A stretch of DNA of 64,000 bases from an uncultured Rickettsiales bacterium (GTDB taxonomy: Bacteria; Pseudomonadota; Alphaproteobacteria; RF32; CAG-239), in contig URXV01000001.1 of NCBI GenBank assembly GCA_900551865.1, forward strand, positions 124,001 through 188,000, written 5' to 3'. Shown piece after piece: positions 23,851 to 31,437 of the stretch (the first letter of the stretch is position 1; the number at the start of each line of letters is the position of its first letter). The position numbers and the translations under genes are program-made. The notes under the pieces were generated by a model, which worked only from the letters and a program-made list of their open reading frames with translations, ran no database searches and had not been told where the DNA came from.

Positions 23851-25245
23851 ATGAGCGAATATGTTGAAGTCTTCCGGGTGGAAGCAAAATCTTTGTTAAA
23901 AAATTTCCGGAAAAATGAAAAAGAGGCAATTGCCAGATGCGAAAGGGTGTTTGGCGATAGGCGCGATTTGTCGTTGATGAATATGCAGCACGTTGTCGCC
24001 AAAGAGTACGGGTTTGACAGTTGGAACGAACTGGTCAAGGCAGAGCGCTGGCAGTTGGCGAAAGCTTTGACTGCGACGAAAAATAAAACACTGCATACGT
24101 CGCTTTATATCAGCGGGCACAAGGAGGCAAAGTATCCGTTTGCTGACGGGAAAAGTACCGTTGGGTTGAGACGGGAACGTGAAGGCGTGGATTTGGTCAA
24201 TTTTCAAAGGATATATGCAAATGGTTCAACGTCTCCGTATTTGCCTTTGGATGCGATGGATTTGTCGCAGTATGATTTGTCAAAGCTTAATGTTTTGCGG
24301 GCGGATTATGACGACTATACGTTGTGGCCGGAAGAAGCAGCCAAGAGGCCGGAAGGTTTTGAACCGGCGGAATTTTTGGAAAAAAGGAAAAATCCCGGTT
24401 TGGGGATAAGGGCGCTGCATAAGCAGGGAATTGACGGCAGAAATCGGGCTGCGGCGGTGATTGATGGTTTTTTGCTATGTGACCATTTGGAATATCATGA
24501 CAATTTGAAGTGGTATGAACGGGTGGATTCCGGTGAATCACGGTATGGAAATGCTGGCGGGGAACTTGTTTCTGCATTGGCCGGGAAAACGTGCGGCGTG
24601 GTGCCGAAAGCAGACATATATTATTTTTCAGCTTTGCAGACGGAAAACAAGCAGCGGACGCAGCGGTATTATGCGCAAGCTCTGGAAAAAATATGTGATT
24701 TGCACGAAGAACGGCGGAAAGAGGGCAAAAACGGCATTGACGTCGTATGCATTTTGTGGGGCATAACGAGCGAGTTGTTTCAAAATGATGACGGAGCGGC
24801 GGAGATGCGGACAGCCATAAAACGGGCAGCGGATTTGGAAATCTGGGTTAACTCCGGGCATCCGGATTTTGCCGGAAATGAGCTGTGGCGTGAAAGCCGG
24901 GTATGTTGCAAGGCAGACGGAGATTTGGATAATCCTGACGATTATACGGTTATGTTGCATGAATTAGATATGGCAAAGTTTCCGGAGCTGACAAGGAATA
25001 CGTTGTGTTTTCCGGGTGGCGGAAGAACGGTTGCCGGTTCTGTCCGGTTGGATGCCTATCGTTTTTCGGCACCGGGATTTTCGCTTAAGCCTTATGAATG
25101 CGGTTTGTTTGTGCTGGCGCGGAGCGTCAAGCCGGATTTGACGGCGGAAGAATTCTGGCGTGTCGGGCTGGAGACCGGCGATTTTCGTGACGGTATCGGC
25201 GTGATTGTCAATCCGCGGCGGCTGATTGCGGCGCTGCGGGGTTAA
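23851..25245 (+). CDS. Subtilase-like protein with missing catalytic residues
   Basis: The 464-residue product has an N-terminal helical module ending in MQHVVAKEYGFDSWNELVKA (about residues 48-67), a short sequence type seen at the start of various proteins. The rest follows the order of an S8 peptidase: AAAVIDG with the Asp, then GNAGGELVSALAGKTCGVVPKADIY where HGTxVAG is expected, then NSGHPDFAGNE, and finally GFSLKPYECGLF where GTSxAxPxxAG is expected. The His position is not histidine and the Ser position is uncertain or lost, so it may be a pseudoprotease. There is no signal peptide, so it is probably cytoplasmic. A GGAAAGGA site precedes the ATG. Confidence 0.6.
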   Translation: MSEYVEVFRVEAKSLLKNFRKNEKEAIARCERVFGDRRDLSLMNMQHVVAKEYGFDSWNELVKAERWQLAKALTATKNKTLHTSLYISGHKEAKYPFADGKSTVGLRREREGVDLVNFQRIYANGSTSPYLPLDAMDLSQYDLSKLNVLRADYDDYTLWPEEAAKRPEGFEPAEFLEKRKNPGLGIRALHKQGIDGRNRAAAVIDGFLLCDHLEYHDNLKWYERVDSGESRYGNAGGELVSALAGKTCGVVPKADIYYFSALQTENKQRTQRYYAQALEKICDLHEERRKEGKNGIDVVCILWGITSELFQNDDGAAEMRTAIKRAADLEIWVNSGHPDFAGNELWRESRVCCKADGDLDNPDDYTVMLHELDMAKFPELTRNTLCFPGGGRTVAGSVRLDAYRFSAPGFSLKPYECGLFVLARSVKPDLTAEEFWRVGLETGDFRDGIGVIVNPRRLIAALRG

Positions 25246-25297
25246 TATGGGCGGGAGAGGCGCAAAACCTCTCCCAGATTTGCGGAGATTTGACGAA

Positions 25298-25777
25298 ATG
25301 AATAAAAATGTAGAAATTTTGATTGCAGCGGCGGAAGATGCGGGAGATATCGCGCGGCTGTCGTATCAGGTCGGGAAAATGCACGACGAGGCATTGCCGG
25401 ATTATTTTAAGCCGACGACGGAAGCGGAACATCTGGAGATTGTCCGCAAAATGGCGGCGGATGACAAAACGGTTTTGCTTAAGGCGGTTTGCGAGGGGAA
25501 AATTTGCGGCTTTATCTGCCTTTTTATGCAGGAAACGCCGCGAAAAGGATATGTACATTCAAAAATCGGCTATATTTATAATTTCGGCGTTGATGAGATG
25601 TGCCGGGGGCAGGGAGTTGGTTCACTTTTGTTGAAAAAAGCGGAAGTTTTTTTGCGAGACAGGGGCGTTGAAGCAATAGAGTTGAGCGTGTTCTGTTTTA
25701 ACCGGCGGGCTATCGGATTTTATGAGCGAAACGGTTATCAGGCTTTAGAGGTAAATCTGCATAAGGTTTTGCAGTAA
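25298..25777 (+). CDS. GNAT-family N-acetyltransferase
   Basis: GNAT enzymes transfer an acetyl group from acetyl-CoA to an amine. The 159-residue product has the strand-loop-helix CoA-binding motif VDEMCRGQGVGSLLLKKAE (about residue 104) and the C-terminal FNRRAIGFYERNGY. The substrate cannot be told. I chose the ATG at 25298 after GGAG instead of an upstream start. It lies 52 bases downstream of the subtilase-like gene. Confidence 0.9.
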   Translation: MNKNVEILIAAAEDAGDIARLSYQVGKMHDEALPDYFKPTTEAEHLEIVRKMAADDKTVLLKAVCEGKICGFICLFMQETPRKGYVHSKIGYIYNFGVDEMCRGQGVGSLLLKKAEVFLRDRGVEAIELSVFCFNRRAIGFYERNGYQALEVNLHKVLQ

Positions 25778-25863
25778 CGAGGAAAAGCGGCAGCGTAAAT
25801 TCGGGTAAAAAATTGGCGATATAATTCGGTTGAAGTTGTTATTGTTTGTGGAGGTAAAAATAG

Positions 25864-26547
25864 ATGTCCGGGATTGTGGAAAAGGCTTTAACATTTGCAA
25901 GGGAATGCCACAGTGGCGATAATTCCGGACATGATTTTGAGCATATCCGGCGGGTTTTGGCCAATGCAGAGAAGATAGCGGCGGAAACGCCGGAGGCTGA
26001 CGCTGAGGTTGTACGGTTGGCGGCGGTTTTGCATGACATTGACGATTATAAGCTGCATAACGGAGGAGCAAGGGCGGAGCTTTTTCTGCGGGAAGCCGGC
26101 GCGGCGGACGAAGTGCGGGAAAAGGTTCTGGCGGTTATAGAAGCAATCGGCTTTTCCAAATCGGGGAGCAAGCCGCGTTTTACGATGATTGAACAGGCGG
26201 TGGTTTCCGACGCGGACAAGCTGGATGCGATGGGAGCGGTCGGCGTATGCCGGACGGTTATGTATTCGGCGGCGACGGGACGGGAATTGTTTAATGAGAG
26301 GGAATTTCCGAAAGAAAACCTGACGGCGGCGGAATATAAGGACAAGAACCGCTCTGGCAACCATTCCGTAAACCATTTTTTCGATAAGTTGCTGAAACTT
26401 AAGGGAGCAATGCAGACGGTGGCAGGAAGATGCGAGGCGGAACGGCGCCACGAGTTTATGGTGATGTTTTTACAGGAGTTTTTTGACGAGGTGCGGGCGC
26501 CGGAATGGCGGGCGTATCTGGGTGATTACCTGAAACGCGCGGAGTAG
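25864..26547 (+). CDS. HD-domain phosphohydrolase
   Basis: The 227-residue product has the HD metal-binding pattern: H near residue 23 in GHDFEHIRRV, HD in VLHDIDDYK (about residues 57-58) and the late aspartate in SDADKLDAMGAVGV. This matches the YedJ/YpgQ-like family, proposed to hydrolyse nucleotides. A GGAGG site precedes the ATG. It lies 86 bases after the GNAT gene on the same strand. Confidence 0.9.
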   Translation: MSGIVEKALTFARECHSGDNSGHDFEHIRRVLANAEKIAAETPEADAEVVRLAAVLHDIDDYKLHNGGARAELFLREAGAADEVREKVLAVIEAIGFSKSGSKPRFTMIEQAVVSDADKLDAMGAVGVCRTVMYSAATGRELFNEREFPKENLTAAEYKDKNRSGNHSVNHFFDKLLKLKGAMQTVAGRCEAERRHEFMVMFLQEFFDEVRAPEWRAYLGDYLKRAE

Positions 26548-26659
26548 CGGCAAGGCGGGGATGAGGCAGGGGAAGCGAGAGGGGGATACCGGGGATTTAC
26601 GGAGCCGACGATGTTGACGGTGTTTGCGAAAGCGGCAGAATCTTTTAAACGAATCGGGG

Positions 26660-26706
26660 TTGACTAGAGGTGAAAAATATGGTATACTTCTCTTGTTTAC
26701 CATATT
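26660..26706 (+). promoter_or_regulatory. Strong promoter with overlapping inverted repeat
   Basis: TTGACT (26660-26665), 17 bases, TATACT (26683-26688) is nearly consensus. A 9-bp inverted repeat AATATGGTA/TACCATATT (26676-26684 with 26698-26706) overlaps the -10 and start site, suggesting an operator. The leader to the gene at 26845 would be about 150 bases. Confidence 0.75.
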
Positions 26707-26844
26707 ATTGTTCCTATAGATTTGAATACCGTTCTTTAGAGCTCATTGCTTTGGGGAAGGTTCGGGTTTTGGCGCTTTAATTTGGTGAGCCGTTAAGGGG
26801 AAAATCTTCTTAATGTATTTCTTAAAATTTAATTTTTTTTATTT

Positions 26845-28440
26845 ATGAGAACAAACATTTTTTTGCAGCTGTTTGCTGCAATTGTGAGAAATTTTTTCCC
26901 GGGTTGGGCAGTAAGGCATTTTACCTGTAAAGGGAATCCGAACGTCAGGCTGTATCTTCCCAGAAGTGTTGAAAAACAGCTTCGTCTGATTGACAAACTG
27001 AAGTTTGACACGGATGAACTCCGCGAACGCGAATGGTGGACAGAAACAAAGGTGGTTCTTCTTCTCAAGGGGAATTACAGTTTGCTGCCTGAAATCAGGA
27101 CTGAGCAGGAGTTTGAAGCTATCGTGGACTCGGCGGATGTTGAGCGTGTAGCGCAGGCGATGAAGTATTATACGCCAAACAAGGCGGGTATGCTTCGTCT
27201 GCTGAACCGATACGGGTTGGAAACGGTGGAGTTGATTAAGGCTGTGCCGTCGGCTTTTGATTCTCTGATGCCGTGGGAAGTCCTTGGCGTCAGGGTGGAT
27301 GAAGCCGCTTCCGTTGACGACAAACGCTGGGCATTGGCTGAGGCTCTGGTTTCTGCGAAATCTTCCTGGGCGCCCAAGTTTATGTTGGAGCTGCGCAAGA
27401 TTGTTCCGCAACAGTTGAGCGAAATCGAAAAAGGGCGTTTTGAGCACTTTTTCAATCGGGCTTTTGACGCCAGAGAAGACATCTCGGAGTTAATGCCGTA
27501 TATGGCGGTGTTCTTTTCGGAGTTGTACGCCAAAGTGCGGGAAAATTATTACAGGTACGATGATTTTTCACCGTATTTTCGTATGATGTTTCCGCAGCGG
27601 CGCAAATACCTGAGAGGCCATAATGAGGTGAAAGACCTGCGTGTGGCAGCAGTATCAGGCCAGTTGGAAGACTGGGCGGATGCCTATGCGTGGTTATCAA
27701 TCGGTGTCAGCCGGTTGGGTAACGCACGGGTTTACGGCTGTATTCTGTCTTTTTTGACGCAGTTGAAAGAACTGCTGTCAACGGAGGCTTACATCCAGTT
27801 ATTCGGCTTAATGGCTGATAATGTCAAATTGGCGCATGATGTTGAAATATTAATGAATTGCGGTGAGGAGGCATATCGGACAAAGCTTCGTGAGAAATTG
27901 GTCGAGTGCGGCACATCGACGTTTTTGCGGAATCAATTTCCGTTTGCGGGCTGGGATGAAAAGCTGGCGAAGGATGCGCTTGCCGTTCTGGCCAGCGGTG
28001 ATATGATTCCGGTACAACGATTGAATGAGTTGACGCCGGTTTTGCAAAAAGCCGCGGCTGACATTATGGAAGCCAGAGCACAGATTGCGGCAGTTCGGGC
28101 AGATGCTTTTGCTGCCGTAGAGTACCATCTGTGCCCGGCGGCTGAAAGCGTGCTGTTTTCGCTGGATTTTCGCAGCCAGAAGTATAAACTTCTTTATATT
28201 GACAAATACAAAATTGCGGATATGACGTTTTTGTATATGCTGAATAAGGAGTTTAACTACGTTGAAGACAAGGGAAACCTGTATGAACTGGTCGGCGCTT
28301 ATGCCCGTAAGTGGGGTTTGACCCGTGAGCAGTATCTGGCTATTTTACAAAGCAAAATCAAAGAGAATGCACTTTCTCTTAAAAGCTTTGTAAAAGACGA
28401 GGAACCGGAACGTGGCGTCGGCGGCGAGAGTACGCTGTAA
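26845..28440 (+). CDS. Large soluble protein of unknown function
   Basis: The 531-residue product was not recognised. It is predicted mostly helical, with many aromatic and basic residues, no signal peptide and no membrane segment beyond a weakly hydrophobic start (IFLQLFAAIVRNFFPGW). Helical stretches such as ERVAQAMKYYTPNKAGMLR could be solenoid-like repeats, but no period was shown. There is no clear ribosome binding site before the ATG at 26845, so the true start is uncertain. It stands alone between its own strong promoter and a strong terminator. Confidence 0.7.
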   Translation: MRTNIFLQLFAAIVRNFFPGWAVRHFTCKGNPNVRLYLPRSVEKQLRLIDKLKFDTDELREREWWTETKVVLLLKGNYSLLPEIRTEQEFEAIVDSADVERVAQAMKYYTPNKAGMLRLLNRYGLETVELIKAVPSAFDSLMPWEVLGVRVDEAASVDDKRWALAEALVSAKSSWAPKFMLELRKIVPQQLSEIEKGRFEHFFNRAFDAREDISELMPYMAVFFSELYAKVRENYYRYDDFSPYFRMMFPQRRKYLRGHNEVKDLRVAAVSGQLEDWADAYAWLSIGVSRLGNARVYGCILSFLTQLKELLSTEAYIQLFGLMADNVKLAHDVEILMNCGEEAYRTKLREKLVECGTSTFLRNQFPFAGWDEKLAKDALAVLASGDMIPVQRLNELTPVLQKAAADIMEARAQIAAVRADAFAAVEYHLCPAAESVLFSLDFRSQKYKLLYIDKYKIADMTFLYMLNKEFNYVEDKGNLYELVGAYARKWGLTREQYLAILQSKIKENALSLKSFVKDEEPERGVGGESTL

Positions 28441-28471
28441 TGTATTCTGAACCGGGAACGGTATATGATAA

Positions 28472-28497
28472 GGGATGACGAAAGTCGTCCCTTTTTT
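28472..28497 (+). terminator. Intrinsic terminator
   Basis: Stem GGGATGAC/GTCGTCCC (28472-28479 with 28484-28491), GAAA tetraloop and six Ts. It ends the 531-residue protein's transcript. Confidence 0.93.
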
Positions 28498-28623
28498 GTG
28501 TGTCGGGAAAAGGCAATTCGTAATTTTTCCTTTTAAATAAAATATTTATTGATTTATTCAATTTTTAGTATAAGATGTAATAGATATGTTAATTTTTTTA
28601 GAATTTATTCTAGAGGAGGAGAT

Positions 28624-28857
28624 ATGTTAGACAGGTCAGACTTATTAGATGCAAAGCATTTAAGGCGGCGCAGTATGTTTTATTACCAGTCAATCCGACC
28701 CTGTGTGTATAAAGAGAGCACATTCGGCCATAATTGCGGAACGGATATGTATTTTGTGGAGCAGCGGGCATTGCGCAGCGGTTATCGTAATTCGCGTGCC
28801 GGCGTTGTCGACGGGACAGTCGGCAGAATGACTGCCCTGCCTCCGATTTACTGGTGA
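28624..28857 (+). CDS. Small protein of unknown function
   Basis: The 77-residue product begins MLDRSDLLDAKHLRRRSMFY and is rich in arginine, tyrosine and glycine, with two cysteines. No family was recognised. A very good GAGGAGG site precedes the ATG at 28624 by four bases and a terminator follows the stop directly, which supports a real gene. Confidence 0.6.
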   Translation: MLDRSDLLDAKHLRRRSMFYYQSIRPCVYKESTFGHNCGTDMYFVEQRALRSGYRNSRAGVVDGTVGRMTALPPIYW

Positions 28858-28863
28858 TTTTTG

Positions 28864-28885
28864 CGGCGTCGGCGCCGTTTTTTTT
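28864..28885 (+). terminator. Intrinsic terminator
   Basis: Stem CGGCG/CGCCG (28864-28868 with 28873-28877), loop TCGG and eight Ts, just after the 77-residue gene. Confidence 0.9.
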
Positions 28886-28925
28886 GTATTATCTCCGTAA
28901 ACAAGCAATGAACCGAAAAAAAAGC

Positions 28926-28980
28926 CGTATTAACTATGATAAATATGACCCGAAAAAACGTATTAACTATGGTAAATATT
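28926..28980 (+). repeat. Two-copy 33-bp direct repeat
   Basis: CGTATTAACTATG followed by R-TAAATAT occurs at 28926 and again at 28959, with a shared CCGAAAAAA run before each. In one frame it reads RINYxKY twice, in a possible 47-codon open frame starting at 28908. That frame has no clear ribosome binding site, so I do not call it a gene. Confidence 0.5.
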
Positions 28981-29061
28981 GGCGGGGCTGTATGGGCACG
29001 GTGCGGTTTTTGAATCCGGGAAGTGCCTGGTACGGCGTGCTTTCGGCGTAAAGATTTATGC

Positions 29062-29090
29062 TGGACACCGTGCAAATTTTATGGTATCAT
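29062..29090 (+). promoter_or_regulatory. Promoter of the ABC-type gene
   Basis: TGGACA (29062-29067), a 17-base spacer and TATCAT (29085-29090), with the ATG 28 bases further on. Confidence 0.6.
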
Positions 29091-29118
29091 TTTCATATGG
29101 GAAAACGGAGATTTGGCA

Positions 29119-31389
29119 ATGGCGAAAGAAAAAGACAATAAAATTCCCAATTTTGCGGAGTATGAACGGAAACGGCTGCTGGAACTGGCCGGACAAGCGC
29201 GCAAAGCAGTACTGGAACTGAAAAAAACTAAAGAGTCCGGGAACAGGACAGATGGAGACGGCGGCGGCATTTTGAGTGGTGCGGAAGGGAAGGCCAAAGA
29301 ACAGGGAACGCTTAAAACGGTATGGGGCGTTTTTCAGGAAGCCTGGCACAAAACCGGAAAGGATTTCAAGAAGTCTGTCGGATTTAAGATGGGAGAGTCG
29401 GTTTTTGCCGGGTTAAACCCTTATTGTCAGAACTTGCTGTTCGGTTCGCTGCCGGGACTTGTCAATGGTGCGGGCGGCGCGGCGGCAAAGTTTTTTGGCG
29501 CTGCGATTTTGGAGATTACCCGCAAAAGGCTGTCTAACTTTTGCCGGTTTAAGGCAAAAATGGCGTCAATTGTTTTGAACGATACGCACGCCAATGCCGC
29601 GTCGAGTTCCATTTATGAAGATATTTTGCATAAACCGCGTCCGTATTTTAAAGACAATGCTCCGGCGGCGTTAGGCGGGATTACCGGGGAAATTGCTTCG
29701 GCGAAGAATACGCTTTTGAATACGTCGGTTGAGTGTTTGTCAAAAGCCGTCATATTCGGTATCAGCTCCGCCAGCCTGTTGGCCGTGGATCCGATGCTGG
29801 CGGCGGGCGTTCTCGGCGTAACGGCGGTGACTGCGGAATTCGGCGGGTTTATGAATAACGCTTACCGGAAATTAAACAGCAAAATGCGTTCGTTTGGCAA
29901 CCGTATCAGGAAAGATAACAGCGATTCAATAAAAAATACGCCGCTGGTTCAGGATACGAACCGGGTTGAGGAGGAAACGCGGCTGATGCGCAGCAGGCTT
30001 GACCATTCATCGGGGATTACGCAGAAAATCACTTATGAAAAGAGCAAGGCGTATCTGAAAATGCAGACGGCAATCAGTATCGGAATGGAGGGGCTGATTA
30101 TGGCGGCGGCGTTTGCCGATGTGGTTAAGACCGGGGATATCGGGCGGTTTGCCCTTATCAGCTCGGCATCTTGGCAAATGATGATGTCGGGCAGTATGCT
30201 TTCAGAGTTGTGGAACGAAATGCAGGCCGGAACGCACCGCTTGATTGACGCTTCCAAAAAGCTGATTACGCCGAAGGAACTGGAACGCGTTACAGGCAAT
30301 GAAAAACTGTCGGAACGAGATACCAAAATCAGCGTGCAGAATGTCAGTTTTGCGTATCCGCTGATTAAGGACGTTACGGATATGAGCCTGGTTGAGGCAA
30401 TGGACAGAGACGGTGAAATCAGGCGGACGGAGAATGTCCTCAAAAATATGAGCGTTGAATTTGACAAAGGCGGTTTGACGGCAGTGGTCGGAACTTCCGG
30501 CAACGGAAAATCAACGCTGATGAGCCTGATACGGCATGATTATGACGTGCAGGAGGGGAAAATATTTATCGGCGACAAGGAAATACGCGAACTTTCCGAC
30601 CGGGAGTTGAACGCGCAGATAACGTTTGTTGACCAGAAAGTTCACTTTTTTGACGATACGGTGGGATATAACCTTAAATATTTTAAGCCCGGAGCGACGG
30701 AAGAAGAGCTGATGGAAGCCTGCCGCAAAGCCGGTTTTGACAGGGATGTTGAAAAGTTTAAAGACGGGCTCTCGCATAGAATCGGACAAGACGGCGCCAA
30801 ACTTTCGGGCGGGCAGCAGCAGCGTCTGGCTTTGGCGCGCGCTTTTCTGACGGACAAGCCGATTGTTATTATGGACGAACCGACGACGGGGCTTGACGGG
30901 CAGCTCAGCCTGAAAGTTATGAAAGCGCTTAAGGAGATGGCAAAGGAAAAAACGGTCATTATGGTTACGCATAATCCGGCGGAAGTCGCCCTTTCCGACC
31001 GGGTGGTCGTGGTGGAAAAAGGGGAAATCTCAGCGGACGGGAAGCCGCAGGATTTGATAAAATCAAATGAGTTTCTGCGTTCGTTCCTGACCAAAGACGA
31101 CATTAAGACGAAGCGACAGTTGTATAATGTCAGCGTCAACGGCATCAATCCGAAGAAAGAGGCGGCGGAACTTTTGAATCAGGAAGCCGACGGCAGAGTT
31201 TTGAGCGATGCGGAGCGGGCGGAGAAACGCAAGCTGTTGGAAGCGCATAAACGGGCGTATGTCGGCGTGCGCAAAAATGCGATTAAGAGCGAGCGTGCCA
31301 AGGCAGGAAAAACGTTGCCGGAGAAAAAAGAACGCCGGCCTTTGCAGCCGGTACCGGCCGTTCCGGTCAAAGGCGGGGCGGAGATGTGA
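29119..31389 (+). CDS. ABC exporter-like protein with an atypical membrane domain
   Basis: The 756-residue protein ends in a complete ABC ATPase: Walker A GTSGNGKST at about residue 457, signature LSGGQQQR near 562, Walker B IVIMDEPTTGLD near 583 and switch histidine in MVTHNP. The N-terminal 400 residues have only a few moderately hydrophobic segments (for instance AVIFGISSASLLAVDPMLAAGVLGV) and charged stretches, unlike an ordinary six-helix exporter domain. A charged tail of about 90 residues follows the ATPase. The start at 29119 follows GGAG. It is convergent with the exporter pair downstream. Substrate unknown. Confidence 0.75.
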   Translation: MAKEKDNKIPNFAEYERKRLLELAGQARKAVLELKKTKESGNRTDGDGGGILSGAEGKAKEQGTLKTVWGVFQEAWHKTGKDFKKSVGFKMGESVFAGLNPYCQNLLFGSLPGLVNGAGGAAAKFFGAAILEITRKRLSNFCRFKAKMASIVLNDTHANAASSSIYEDILHKPRPYFKDNAPAALGGITGEIASAKNTLLNTSVECLSKAVIFGISSASLLAVDPMLAAGVLGVTAVTAEFGGFMNNAYRKLNSKMRSFGNRIRKDNSDSIKNTPLVQDTNRVEEETRLMRSRLDHSSGITQKITYEKSKAYLKMQTAISIGMEGLIMAAAFADVVKTGDIGRFALISSASWQMMMSGSMLSELWNEMQAGTHRLIDASKKLITPKELERVTGNEKLSERDTKISVQNVSFAYPLIKDVTDMSLVEAMDRDGEIRRTENVLKNMSVEFDKGGLTAVVGTSGNGKSTLMSLIRHDYDVQEGKIFIGDKEIRELSDRELNAQITFVDQKVHFFDDTVGYNLKYFKPGATEEELMEACRKAGFDRDVEKFKDGLSHRIGQDGAKLSGGQQQRLALARAFLTDKPIVIMDEPTTGLDGQLSLKVMKALKEMAKEKTVIMVTHNPAEVALSDRVVVVEKGEISADGKPQDLIKSNEFLRSFLTKDDIKTKRQLYNVSVNGINPKKEAAELLNQEADGRVLSDAERAEKRKLLEAHKRAYVGVRKNAIKSERAKAGKTLPEKKERRPLQPVPAVPVKGGAEM

Positions 31390-31437
31390 TTTTTCACTGA
31401 ATGGCCGCGTTTGGGGGCAAGAGACGTGATTTTGCGT

